Shown here: in pieces, positions 47,041-58,280 of the stretch
How the letters are laid out: each line of letters starts with the position of its first letter
Position numbering within the stretch: position 1 is the stretch's first letter
Translations under genes and position numbers: made by a program
Origin: Trifolium pratense
Taxonomy: Eukaryota; Streptophyta; Magnoliopsida; Fabales; Fabaceae
Reading direction: 5' to 3'
Assembly (NCBI RefSeq): GCF_020283565.1
Contig: NC_060065.1
Span: forward strand, 38,552,409-38,616,408
DNA length: 64,000 nt
The notes under the pieces: model-generated
Databases searched by the model: none
Seen by the model: the letters and a program-made list of their open reading frames with translations, nothing else
Told to the model about the DNA's origin: nothing

Positions 47041-48242
47041 AAAAGGGGGAGTAGTTGGTAGTTAGTAGTGTGCAGTATGTTGATGTGCTATCTGATGTTG
47101 CAACATCTGATATGTGTCGTAGTACTTATGTTTGCTCTGCAAGTATTAAGGGGGAGTAAGTTATGATATGCATGTGGTACTCGGATACTTTGTTCTGATA
47201 TGCATTTTTTTTAGGGGGAGTAAAAATGCCTGATTAAATTTTTGTTCATCCTTGATTTTGAGGGGGAGTAAAAATGTTTGATTAAATTTTTGCTCATCTC
47301 TGATATTGAGGGGGAGTAGTATTTTTTAGTGAGCATGATGTGCTGACAGATGCTCTAACATCTGCTGTAGGCACGGTAGCAGTATGTGATGCATAGTATC
47401 TGATGTATGTGCTCTGCATATGTTCTGAATGTGTTTTGCATGAGTGGTGTGTGATGTTTTGATACTCTGTTATGCATGTCTTGAAGGGGAGTAGTTATCT
47501 GATGTTTCATGATGTGGTGCTTAATGTTGAGACATTTGTCCTTCCTGTTGTGGAGTGTAGTATATGTTACGTATAGCAATGCTGCTACATTTTTGTATGT
47601 GAAGTAATGCTTCTACTATTACAAGACTACGGATTGCTAGATACTAATATATGGATCTGTTATGCTTTGATACTCTGCACTATGGATTTCTGTGATACTC
47701 TTCTGTTTGGCATATTTTGTGGCTAAAAAGGGGGAGAGGTAAGTGTGCCTGATAGGTAAGTGTGCCTGATGTACTGCTTGTGCCTGATTGTCTGCTGAAT
47801 CTGTGAAGAGTAGTGTTATGTGTTGTGGGTTGCCTTCTGTGGCGCAATGTTAGATGTTCTAATCGGTGTTGAATCATGTTACCTAATGCTCTGTTGAAAA
47901 TGAACATCTTGCTTCCTGAGAGTCTATTTCTCTCAGCCATGAGGGAATTTATTTTTCCCCTGTGATTCTTTTTATGAGAATATTTTTCACTCCATTGGCG
48001 TTTTCCTGTGAGGCAAGTTGTGTTCACTATTCCGCTGTTGCATGCCTCTGTTATTCTTGTGTGATACGTCTATTTGCTATTTTCATCTGAGAAGTTCTAT
48101 TGAAAACTGCATTTGAAGATGTTCTACTTTACTTCATGACTGTGTGCTTACGTTGATTTGAAGAAAGGTAGGTGATGTATCTCTCTAGATTGGTTGAAAT
48201 GATCTTAGGTTGTTTTAGCCAAAAATTGCCAAAGGGGGAGAT
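47041..48242 (+). repeat. 3' region with repeated GGGGGAG motifs and the true polypurine tract
   Basis: GGGGGAGTA-type motifs at about 47045, 47150, 47214, 47261, 47310, 47484 and 47730. The plus-strand primer 'aaagggggagat' lies at 48231-48242, immediately before the 3' LTR. Between them lie T- and TG-rich stretches with no coding capacity. Confidence 0.75.
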
Positions 48243-49228
48243 TGTTGGTGTTTCAAGTTGGCCGCATTTTGCTAAAACAAATATTCAAGCCAGATGTGGA
48301 GCAGAATGCTTCACCATCAAGTTCAAGCAAGATGTTGCATGGAATGCTTCAACATTGGATACCACATCCAGTGGGCCGGGCCTGATGTTTTTAATCTCGC
48401 GTGGAGTTCTTTTTATGGAAATCTCGCCTTTTTACTTTTGCACCAAGCAGCACGCCTTTCCTAATGTTCTAGAAGGCGGCCATGACCTAGTTTTGTTTCA
48501 GAATGAATCAACTATTTATGGAAACAAAACATTTGATTCAAGAATATTCCTTAAAGTAACTTCTGGACCTGCTGCGTTTTTGAAGCCCAATTCAAGACCT
48601 AGCTCGTGCTATATAAAGGAAGACTGAACCCTTGTGCAACTTACTGAAGCTGTAATTGAGTTTTACAAAGCGTGTGTTTAGGGTTTTAGTGTTGTTAATT
48701 GTGTTCCTCTTCTTGTATTACCCTGATGCAAGATTAAGGACTGTGTGTTACTGTGTTGTAATATCTCCAGAGCTTCTAAGCAAGGAGATAGTGTGTGTGA
48801 ACCATTCCTAAGCTTTGAAGTACGGAATTGGTGAATGTTTAAGAAGTGTGTCTTCATATACAAGTTGTTACGTGTACGATCACAGTGGCTGTGATTAAGA
48901 GGAGTTGAGCGGAGGTTCTCATACCTAGGTGTGACTTAGGTAGAATATAGCACGGGTGGTGATTAGGTGAGAAGTCATAAACGGGGCGTTTATTGAGGGC
49001 TTTGAACTAATCCTATCATAGTGGATTCACTCCTGGATTGGTATCCCCCAGAGTAGGCTGTTATGCTGAACTGGGTTAACAAATAACTGTGTTATTCTGT
49101 TTCGTGCATTTTATATTTCCTTATTGTTCGTCTAGTTCAGTGTTGAACACAGTGTTGGATCATCGGATCAAACATACAGTGTTGGAGCATCGTGTTCAAC
49201 ATCGTGTTACTAGTGTGCCAGAATTTCA
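48243..49228 (+). repeat. 3' LTR of the SIRE-type element
   Basis: 986 bp, same ends as the 5' LTR, followed by the AAATG target duplication. Confidence 0.93.
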
Positions 49229-49233
49229 AAATG

Positions 49234-50286
49234 TATGACTGTCATATAATACATTACAAAAGTTCAATTATACCAAACAAAGTAATTATACACTTGTCTA
49301 ACATAATTAACAACAAAATATACACTTTGCAAACAGAATTAATTGTACACACCTAATGCGATTCATCTTCATCACTCATTGAATTTGAACAAACTTCCAC
49401 CATTTTCAATTACACCGATTCAAATAATAACATCTAATTGAGTTATTTTTTCAAAAAAGTTATGCAATAACACAAAACAATCAATAACATCCAATTCTAC
49501 TTAAACTTCACACAGATCATCATGCAATAATCATAGATTAACAATATCTTACAAAAATACCTTAGATCTTCGATAGCTAAACTGAGTCAGACACATAAGA
49601 CAAAAAATAATATTTGAAACTTCCGATAAATTGATGCTAACAACGACAACAAGGCGACGAAGACGAAAACATTACGACCAATAAATAAACAAGCAATTCA
49701 TTTGAAGTTTAATCTTACCGATTTTTATTGATTGGATTTTCGTTTGATGTTGAACTACCTCAAAGGATGTTAAAGATAAAAACACGAAAAAATAAAAGTA
49801 ACAAAAATGGGTTAGATGGGGATACAACTATTTTTCTTTTTCAAATTTTAATATTTATTGGATATGTAACAGGCTTTATGGTCTTGAGGAATCTTTGGAT
49901 CAAACCTGTGATACCTAGTTTTTTCCATTGATCCAAGTTGAACAAATCAATGAATCGGTCCTGGCTAAACGATCCTTATTTTGGTATTGAATATTTATTG
50001 ATTAATGAAATTTTTTGGTAAAAAAAATAAAAAATAATTTGGGTTAACATATTTTGATCCAGTAATGGGGTTAAAATTTATTGATTGAAAATGTGAAATT
50101 TTTAAAAGGGTGCTGCTAATATGTGCCATAAGGACACATAAGAGCGCATACTAATTAGCTATAATCTCACTTATTTTACTTTAAAAGGAGCAATAATCAA
50201 CTTTTATAATTAAAACTACGGTCCACTATATTTAATTACTTCAAAGAATTGGTAATACATGCACCCCGAGCTGCTATATTTTTAAG
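49234..50286. other. Right flank of the retrotransposon; possible displaced FAR1 first exon
   Basis: AT-rich. On the minus strand around 49355-49405, MVEVCSNSMSDEDESH is followed by a donor-like GTGTGT. This may be the first exon of the FAR1-type pseudogene whose intron holds the retrotransposon. A plus-strand frame at 49728-49931 is not recognised. Confidence 0.35.
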
Positions 50287-50422
50287 TAATTTTTTTTTTC
50301 AAGTAGCCTAGTGGCTAGAGTCTCACACATTTAAATATGGAGAATTGTGGAATCCGGGGTTTGAACCCCGACCACTTCAATAATATCCCTAATAGCTATC
50401 ATTTGAACTACACTTACGAGAC
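50287..50422 (-). repeat. tRNA-derived SINE, reverse orientation
   Basis: Starts with a T run (poly-A on the minus strand), then 'tcaagtagcctagtggctag', then B-box complement 'ggggtttgaaccccg', and ends in 'gaactacacttacgag'. Same family as 63550 and 17857. Confidence 0.65.
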
Positions 50423-50604
50423 TTTTAGTAACCTTTCTTATTATTTTTAAGATGAAAAAAAAATTAAATTATAAATTATAGAAAATTCCAAAATATATTT
50501 TTAAGTTAAAGAAAAAGGTCCAGCGTCATGTTTTTGTGAAAAAAAAAGTCTTGATGTTAGCGGACAAAAAAAAAATTCTAATGTAAGTGAGTGCAACATA
50601 CTTT

Positions 50605-51408
50605 GGCTCTGTTTGGTAACACAAATAAGCTAGCTTATAGCTTATTATGAGTTTATAAGCTTGTTTCAAAAAAATTAGAGGTGTTTGGTAACAAGTTTTT
50701 TGTACTAGCTTATAGCTTTTTTTCAGATGCTATTTCAAGTAGCATTTGAGCTTATAGCTTATAGCTTTTTACACTTTATTCCATTTTTACCCTTTAATTT
50801 AATAACTACCCACTTTAAAAAATAAACTACCCACTATCAATTATGTAATTTTATATTTAATAACCACTTTAAAAGCTAATTTTACCAAACACTTTAATTT
50901 CAATAAGGCTCTGTTTGGTAACACAAATAAGGTAGCTTATAGCTTATTATATGAGCTTATAAGCTTGTTTCAAAAAATTAGAGGTGTTTGGTAACAAGCT
51001 TTTTGTACTAGCTTATAGCTTTTTTTCAGATGCTATTTCAAGTAGCATTTGAGCTTATAGCTTATAGCTTTTTACACTTTATTCCATTTTTACCCTTTAA
51101 TTTAATAACTACCCACTCTAAAAAATAAACTACCCACTATCAATTATGTAATTTTATATTTAATAACCACTTTAAAAGCTAATTTTACCAAACACTTTAA
51201 TTTCAATAAGCTAGCTTTTCAGCTATCAGCTATAAGCTAGCTTTTCAGCTATCAGCTAACTTATCAGCTATCAGCTAGCTTATAGCTTATTTTTACCAAA
51301 CAGACCCTAAGTTAGCTTTTCAGCTATCAGCTATAAGCTAGCTTTTCAGCTATCAGGTAGCTTATCAGCTATCAGCTAGCTTATAGCTTATTTTTACCAA
51401 ACAGACCC
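50605..51408. mobile_element. hAT-like MITE with doubled left and right ends
   Basis: The left terminus GGCTCTGTTTGGTAACACAA occurs at 50605 and again at 50907 (302-bp spacing). The right terminus 'tttttaccaaacagaccc' ends at 51307 and again at 51408 (101-bp spacing). The interior is made of short palindromic 'agctatcagctataagctag' words. Neighbouring copies of each duplicated part are nearly identical. Confidence 0.75.
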
Positions 51409-51492
51409 TTTATAAACACATTTGCCATGTTTTTTTTTTCTTTTCAACTTGCCATGTTTTAATTATCAATTTGGAATAAGTGAGATCATAGT

Positions 51493-51832
51493 TACTCCCT
51501 CCAATCATTTTTATAAGGAACGGTTTAAAAAAATTACACAGATCAAGAAAACACATTTAACATAATTATTTTTATTTAATACTTTTATTAATTTAAATTT
51601 ATTCCATTATACTCTTATTTAATTATTCTTAATTAAACCAACTTACTTATTTTTAATATTTTCTATCATACAATAATAAATAAATACATAAGTGAAATTA
51701 AACATTTTTATTTTGACTAAGAAATTAAACGTTTAAAAATTGATCAAAGTTTTTTTTTTGTTACAAGAGAGAAAAGTCAAAATTTCTAAAAAAAATAGAA
51801 AAAATTTCACTGTTTCTTGGAGGGAGGGAGTA
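51493..51832. mobile_element. Stowaway-type MITE
   Basis: TACTCCCTCCAATCATTTTT at the left and 'cttggagggagggagta' at the right, flanked by TA. Confidence 0.7.
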
Positions 51833-52612
51833 ATTTAAAGCACGTGACAGGGCAGTGTTAGCATTTGCCATTTTCAAATGATGGATTTTCCTGAATGTTG
51901 TCACTTGTCATTGACCAATTTGAGGGATGGGAGTTTGCAACACCACCGGAAATCTCAGCATTCTCCACTCCACCACCAACTGGCTTCTTCTCAATCACGA
52001 CCCGTCATCTCTCTTCTCTCACTCGCGATTGTTCATCTCCATGGAGTTTCTCTCTCATCTCCATCCAGCTTTCTTTCATCAGATCCTTTCACTACACTGT
52101 TTCACCATCTACATCGAACTTCTCTCTTAAGATCGTGCCTAGCTGGGTTTTCACCATTCATTGAAGCAGATTGATATAGGTAAATCCCTCATCTTTTAGT
52201 TTCTTTCATCTACTTTGCTTTTCAATCTCATTAAATTGTTGCTGTATTAGTGGATTCACTAGATTGTTTTTGTATTTTGTACAGATTGCAATTTGTTGAT
52301 GTTTCATGTTTATGCCTAATTAGATTTCAATTTGCATTAGACTGTTTTTCAATCTCACTCATTCTATGTTTGGAGCTGTTTATTCATGGAAACAAATAAT
52401 GAATGAAGCCATTACCATTAATTAAGGGGTAATGAAAAAGAAAAGTAGGAATGGGTGTTAAATATAGAAATATCTTTGGTTTTTAGTGTAGTTATGGTAA
52501 TTTGAAAAGGTGAATGGATTTGAATTTTAGAAAAAATGCACCTGCATACTTTTTCAGTTCTTTGCCAGTTGCCACTAACCGTGAAACATATACACTCCTA
52601 CAATAGTTAGTT

Positions 52613-52782
52613 GATTTAGTGGTGATTGGCGTTGTACTCGGTAGGGAGGACCACATTTCGATCCCCGCAAATACGATCGGGGCTGAAATCACTTGATGCC
52701 AGAACTGATACCCAAATCAGATTAGGCAATCCAATGGAACAGATACTGATGGTGAAAACAAAAAAAGAAAAGAAAAAGAAAC
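52613..52782 (+). repeat. tRNA-derived SINE, second family
   Basis: A box 'ttagtggtgattggcgttgt', B box 'acatttcgatcccc', body 'cacttgatgccagaactgat', and an A-rich tail from about 52755. The fragment at 1-60 is from the same family. Confidence 0.65.
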
Positions 52783-52795
52783 ACATACACTCCTC

Positions 52796-52935
52796 GGATT
52801 AGGCGTGTCCCGACGTCGGATACGCGTGGTGTCTGATACGACTGACATGACACCAACACTTACAATTACATTGAATTATGTCATTTTCTTATTCGATGTG
52901 TCAGTGTCCGTGTCATGTCTAGTGTCAGTGTCTGT
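52796..52935. repeat. GTGTC/GACAC-rich dispersed repeat (second copy)
   Basis: Partner of 37356-37480. Repeated 'gtgtcagtgtccgtgtcatg' type words. Confidence 0.6.
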
Positions 52936-53935
52936 GTATGTACTTCATAGGCAACTATGTATATCCCCTTTTAGGGAAATGAAATAATCTGTTGAGCTTT
53001 GATATGTACAAAATGATCATTAACATGTTCTTGCAATGTTTTACATATTTTGCATAGATGTTTCAAGCTCTGGCTATCAATTGGAGCGGCTGAATGCATC
53101 TTCATCTGCCACACCATGGACATATCTTCCTGTATATTCAACGTTGTTTTTCATTTTCTTGGTTGATGTTCTCTGGTACTGCTTACTCTTTTTTACTGTT
53201 TTTTTCTTTTTCATTCAATACAAAGCTTGTTTTAACATAAATGACAGCTTGGGCTCTAGATTTCATACTTTTCCGGTTTGAATTTATGGCATAATAAATC
53301 TTATCTGAACCTGTTTAGATTTAATTTTCATGAAGGCTGAAACAATCACTACTGTTTTTGTCATTTTATAGCCTGGGATGCAATGAATCTACTACTAGAT
53401 TTGGGAATACACTAAAAGAAATCGTATGCCAGTGATTTTCCATGATGATGATGAGGACTAAAATTTTCTTCCTATGCAAAGGGGCTGACAGGTTAGCTTA
53501 CAAAATTTATTGATCCTGCCTATGGTTCTAATTGCTGACAGCTCTAAAAGGAACACTTGAACATTTCTTCTCTCCCAAGAAAGAGTAATGTTCATCTTCC
53601 TAATAAGACTTCTTGTCCTTTTAATCCATTCATTTCCTTTATTACTTGCAGCAATAATTAGATTTCTTAAAATGCAGAGAGAAGGAATTGAGGGTAGGAG
53701 GAGTGTCTGGTGTAGTATGGTTGATTTGATTTTCTTGTTGATTCTTAGTTTGCAAAGTTTCATTTCTTGTTTGAGTCATGTTTTGGATTGTTAACTTGAG
53801 TTTTCACTGTTTTATAAACTGCTTTTTTTTTTTTCCAATCAATCTCTACATATTTGTAAAATAACGAAATCTTGGCAAATGTTTTTTCAACAACGCAAAT
53901 TGTTTTAGTAATGGTTATAATAAACCACTTTTGAA

Positions 53936-54235
53936 TACTCCCTCCGGTCCTTGTTATAAGGAACACTTTAAATTTTTTTTTTTGTCCTTTTTATAAGAAA
54001 CTTTGATCAATTTTCAAATGTTTTAAATGTTTAATTTCACTTATGCCCTTATTGATTATGATAGAGAATATTAAAAATAAGTAAGTTAGTTGAATTAAGA
54101 GTAATTAAATAAGGGTATACATGGAATACATTTAAATTTATAAGAGTATTAAGTGAAAATAACTACGTAAAATGTGTTTCCTTGGTCTGTGTAATTTTTT
54201 CAAAGTGTTTCTTATAAAAAGGACCGGAGGGAGTA
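53936..54235. mobile_element. Stowaway-type MITE with intact ends
   Basis: TACTCCCTCCGGTCCTTGTT at the left and 'aaaggaccggagggagta' at the right, a near-perfect TIR. About 300 bp. It lies directly against the TRIM that starts at 54239. Confidence 0.8.
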
Positions 54236-54238
54236 TCA

Positions 54239-54510
54239 TGTTAAGAAGTTCCACATTGGTTGCGAGATGACCTGAATATGTGTTTATAAGTGAGGGCAAT
54301 TCTCACCTTACAAGCCGGTTTTGTAGGGTTGAGTTAGACCCAACTCTCAAATCTAAGATGGTATCAGAGTCTCTCTATGATCCACTGGGCCGCCTGCTAA
54401 CGGGTTTTCGATTAGGCCATCCACCATTTATATCCGTGCTCCAAGCCTAATAGCACTAGGCGTGATGAGGTGTGCCAAGAAGTCCCACATCGGTTGCGAG
54501 ATGACTAAAA
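54239..54510 (+). mobile_element. TRIM (miniature LTR retrotransposon), 3' LTR truncated
   Basis: 5' LTR 54239 to about 54357 ('tgttaagaagttccacattg'), primer site 'tggtatcagagtc' at about 54359, a short non-coding interior ('ccactgggccgcctgctaac'), and a start of the 3' LTR at 54473 ('tgccaagaagtcccacatcg') that breaks off near 54508. Related fragments sit in FGT1 introns at 3160 and 37481. Confidence 0.75.
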
Positions 54511-54799
54511 TTGCATTTAATACTTAAAAATAAAAAATAATTTTAATTTTTTTTTTATAATGAATAAAATTGCAGCATATAAAAGATATTTAACAATAAT
54601 TTATAAAAGATATATTATATTAATATGTTTAAATTATTATCTTAAATATATATTTGATATAATTTTTTTTGAAGGAATATTTGATATAAATTTTATTATT
54701 AATTAAGCATGTCTTTTAATGTCTTTTTATATTTATCAACTAAGAAGATAGGTCAGGTTGAATAGATAGGAGTTCAGAAACCTTCTCCCGAAGTTACCG

Positions 54800-55985
54800 G
54801 GGCATTACCCACGGGTGTGGCCCACAAAAGTTACACTATCCAACCCAAAAAGTGGATTGGGTCGGGCAAGTGGGTGGATACGGATTTCAAAAATGAAAAA
54901 CCCATAGGGGGTATTTGTTTCATGGATTATAAATTTATTTCCAGGAATGTGACTTTGGGAATCTTTAATTCCTATGTTTGTTTCAAGTTTTAAAAAATTA
55001 TGCCTAGGAACTTTTTATTCCTTGGAATATAAATTACATGACTTTCCCACTTTTTATTCCCATGTTAAATGGTGGGAATCTTACATTCCCATGGGAATAA
55101 GAGGTAACCACCCATAACTCCCTACTCTCCCATTATTTTTAACTCATTTATTTTTTTATTTTAATATTTTAAAATATTAATTAATTTATTTTAAAAATGT
55201 TCCAAGGAACTTTATTTATTTACCAAACATATTGATAGGAATAATATTCCCAGCAATAATATTCCAAGGAATAATAATCCTAGGATTATAATTTTAATCC
55301 CCGAAACAAACACACCCATAAAAAAAAGTCGGGTTCCGGGTAAAACCGGACCCAACCCAAAAAACCCACTTACCCACTAGTGCTATGTTTTTCTAAATAT
55401 TTTTTATGAAAATACTAAAGATTTTTCCATTTGATCATTAAATATTTTTATATTGAAAATAAGTTATACTATTTTTTAAGAAAATAGAAAGATTGAATAA
55501 TTTTTATAAACAAATATGATAATTTATCGCACTATTTACAAAATAAAATAAAAAGCTAGAATAATTTTCATAAACATATATTATAATTCATCGTTTAGTC
55601 ATTTGATATTAAAAAAAGCAAAAAAAAAATTATTTGGGTAGCAAACTATCTAACCAGTAAATTAGTGGGTTTAAACGAAAAATAGGTGATTATTTTTTAT
55701 AGTGAAAAAAGTTACACTATTTTTCAAGAAAATACAATGGTTGAGTTATTTTTATTAAAAAATATGATGATTCGATATTTAAATATTTAATATAAAAAAA
55801 ATTGAAAAGTAATTTGGGTAACCCACTACCCAACCCAATTCAACCCGGAAATTAGTGGATTTACCCAACCCGACCCAATGTTATAACGGGTGGTTATTTT
55901 CCTTGACCCAATCCGGAGTATCCTATGTGGTTCGGGTTTTGGTTTTGGTCAAACCCAACCCAATCCGGCCCACGTACACCCCTAG
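54800..55985. mobile_element. GGGTNGGGT-rich repeat split by an inserted MITE
   Basis: Left part ('ccaacccaaaaagtggattg', 54839-54900) and right part ('ggacccaacccaaaaaaccc', from 55320) share the same CCAACCC/GGGTCGGG vocabulary and lie either side of the MITE at 54902-55320. It resumes at 55815-55975 with 'acccaacccgacccaatg' and 'cccaatccggcccacgtaca'. Class unknown. Confidence 0.45.
54902..55320. mobile_element. hAT-like MITE, nested
   Basis: Left end 'tagggggtatttgtttcatg' and right end 'ccccgaaacaaacacaccca' are complementary. The interior repeats 'tccatgggaat'-type words. Sits inside the GGGT-rich repeat. Confidence 0.65.
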
Positions 55986-55989
55986 GTGT

Positions 55990-57245
55990 GGGGCTGGATT
56001 TCTATATAGTATATATACGCAGTCACACTTATTCTGGACTGTGTTACGATTTTTTAGAGACAGTTGAACCGTTAATTTTACCAAACACTTCAATTAACTT
56101 ATCAGCTATTAGCCATCAGCTATCAATTATAAGCTACTATAAGCTATCAGCTAACTTAGTAGCCGTCCAATAATTTTGTCAAATAGAACATATAAGTTCC
56201 TTAACTAGCTGGTTAGCGTTTTTCTTGAACTTACAAACATTCTTACTTTACCGTAAGTCCAATTACCATAAATATAAAACTAGACCGTAAGTCCAATTAC
56301 ATTAATTTAAATACGCGTGAGTGTCAGGAAAATAATATCCATAACTAGGCAAGTATAATATCCATAACTAGGCCACCAGATGTTATATACTTTCCTTAAA
56401 AAAAAAATAATGTCATATAGTACTTTTTTTTTTAGTGATTTACTACTTACTGTATTTTTTTTTATAATGGAGCTGGTGATTGAACCTACGACCTCACAAT
56501 TAAATTTGTGTTATTAAATTATATAAAAAAAAATCAGTTCTAACTGAACAATTTGTTCCCATCAGGAATCGAATTCGGGTTCTTCCGAACAATTCGTTCT
56601 AGATGTAACTCATTAACTGCTTGAACCTAATGTCTTGGTTTGATATATTATTTTTGTGAGAACTTTTGTTGGGAGACTGCTGCAAATACTCGAACAAGAA
56701 GAAGATGAAGACGAACATGATGATGGTGCACATAAATTCCAAAGCGTGTGTGAACACACTAAGCTTTAGGTTCGATTCGCCCCCACCAGTTTATGTAAAC
56801 CGGATGCAAATGGGTTATAACCGACGAATCCCTTTCAGGATACTTTGAAATCCTTGACGTGACTTGCACATTCACACCAAGCGTATCGACAATGGTAGTT
56901 TACAAAACAAAGTTCCTTCAATGACTCTTGTGTACTAGAGAAAAGAAGAAATGACTTAGAATATTTTAGACAGAAGTTAGACTATGTAAACATGATTGGA
57001 TGTTCTGATTGTGTGTCTTTTCTACCTCATGGGTGTCTCTATTTATAGAGAAACTCATATCATTTGATGAAGGGAAGCAATCCTTGAAAGATATAATGCA
57101 ATGTTATATGAAACAATGCTACGATTCACTCTTGTCCTCAAAAGGTTCAAAGACTAAACCAATAGACACTATGTTTCAAACTAACCATTGCATCCTTTCA
57201 AGTATATTTTGGAAATTCTCTCACAATTTTTTGATAATATAAGTT
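55990..57245. other. Intergenic; repeat traces only
   Basis: Contains a partial copy of the 50605-type MITE (56080-56165, 'cttatcagctattagccatc') and tRNA/SINE-like words near 56540-56620. Open frames here are short and unrecognised. Confidence 0.4.
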
Positions 57246-57600
57246 TGACTAAACTGCGCTTTTGGCCCGTAATTTTTACAATCTTGCGATTTTGATTCCA
57301 TAACTTTCATTATAGCATTTTTAACTCTAACTTTAGCCCCTTTTGTAAAAGATTGACTCTCATTGATTTTGACCAAATCAATACACACGTAGACAGTGAC
57401 TCACATGCCACGTTAGCAAGTCAACACACATGGACATACCAACGTGACATGTGACTCACAGTCCCCATGTGCACTTACTTGGTCAAAATGACGGTCGGCC
57501 TTTTTCAAAAAGATCAAAGTTAGGGTCCAAAGATGCTATTATAAAAGTTAAAGCGACAAAATCGCAAGTTTGTAAAAGTTAGAGGGTAAAATTCACATTA
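57246..57600. mobile_element. Fold-back element
   Basis: Left 'tttacaatcttgcgattttg' mirrors right 'caaaatcgcaagtttgtaaa', and 'gccccttttgtaaaagattg' mirrors 'tttttcaaaaagatc'. Contains 'cacatgccacgttagcaagt' wording shared with the elements at 15433 and 19730, so probably Mutator-like. Confidence 0.6.
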
Positions 57601-58267
57601 ACCTATAAATTTCTCATGTTTCTTATTCAATTATTATCATGATTTTTGTTGTATTTATTCAGAGTTATGAATCTTGTATCCCTATAAATTTGACGTTACA
57701 AATATTTTAGTCTTGTACATTAATTCTCACTCACGTCATATTTCACTAGCTACAATTATTTTTTTTTTGGTACATACACTAGCTAAAATTATATTTCTCC
57801 CTTTAGTAAAAAAAAATTATATTTCTCCCTATTGCTTTTCTCCTTTTAATAAACACTCCATAGTCCATAACTTTTCAGCATCTTATTAGGCAAAGAGAGA
57901 AAAGAATCAAATTTGTACAAATCTAACAAGCAAAATAAAGCGTCAAGACTAGAATCAGATACCAATATAGTATATAGTACATAGCAATTAACTATTTTCC
58001 TTTATTCTCTTAATTTTTTTTACCACTTTTATTTACATGATGATGATTTTCTAGGAACTACTCTTCCACCTTCCTCTGACTTTCGTTTATACCCTTAATT
58101 ATTTTTTTATATCTTTTTAATGATGATCATAAAATTACGTTACATATATATACACACATCTAAATCTTTATATAAACACACACATATCTCAATCTTTAAG
58201 CTTGTTAAAAACTAGTTAAGAGTTCTGTGAAGAAAAAAGAAAACCTAGTTGAATTTGATTTGATGCT
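57601..58267 (+). promoter_or_regulatory. Promoter and 5' leader of the RGLG gene
   Basis: TATATAAA at 58169-58176 is a good TATA box, implying a start near 58200. The leader to 58267 is A-rich. Further upstream is AT-rich with no identified element. Confidence 0.5.
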
Positions 58268-58280
58268 ATGGGGAATCTAA
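58263..58280 (+). promoter_or_regulatory. Five-codon uORF overlapping the RGLG start
   Basis: ATG at 58263 reads ATG-CTA-TGG-GGA-ATC-TAA and ends at 58280, overlapping the main ATG at 58268 in another frame. Ribosomes starting at the first ATG would terminate 10 bases past the main ATG. Confidence 0.6.

Larger units (their letters stand above)
41869..49233 (+). mobile_element. Ty1/copia SIRE-type LTR retrotransposon, complete ends, non-autonomous
   Basis: Target duplications AAATG at 41869-41873 and 49229-49233 bracket 986-bp LTRs. Order: 5' LTR, primer site complementary to initiator Met tRNA, gag-protease-partial integrase ORF, env-position ORF remnants, a long 3' region rich in GGGGGAG motifs, polypurine tract, 3' LTR. 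The post-pol ORF and large 3' region are marks of the SIRE/Maximus lineage. Length 7,355 bp between target duplications, shorter than autonomous members because reverse transcriptase is deleted. Confidence 0.92.
51860..53480 (+). other. Transcript-like region without an assignable gene
   Basis: 51878-52174 is CT-rich, has a 98-codon frame starting MMDFPECCHLSLTNLRDGSL, and is followed by a donor-like 'ataggtaaatccc'. Around 53058 an acceptor-like T-rich stretch precedes 'gatgtttcaagctctggcta'. This resembles a 5' UTR or first exon and a later exon of a plant gene, but the protein is not recognised and no continuous model closes. Possibly a gene fragment. Confidence 0.3.

Noticed and set aside
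48172..48627. 151-codon ORF (and the identical 90-codon one at 41986)
   Set aside because: Both lie inside LTRs of the retrotransposon and span the TATA-containing U3 region. Identity reflects LTR identity, not coding.
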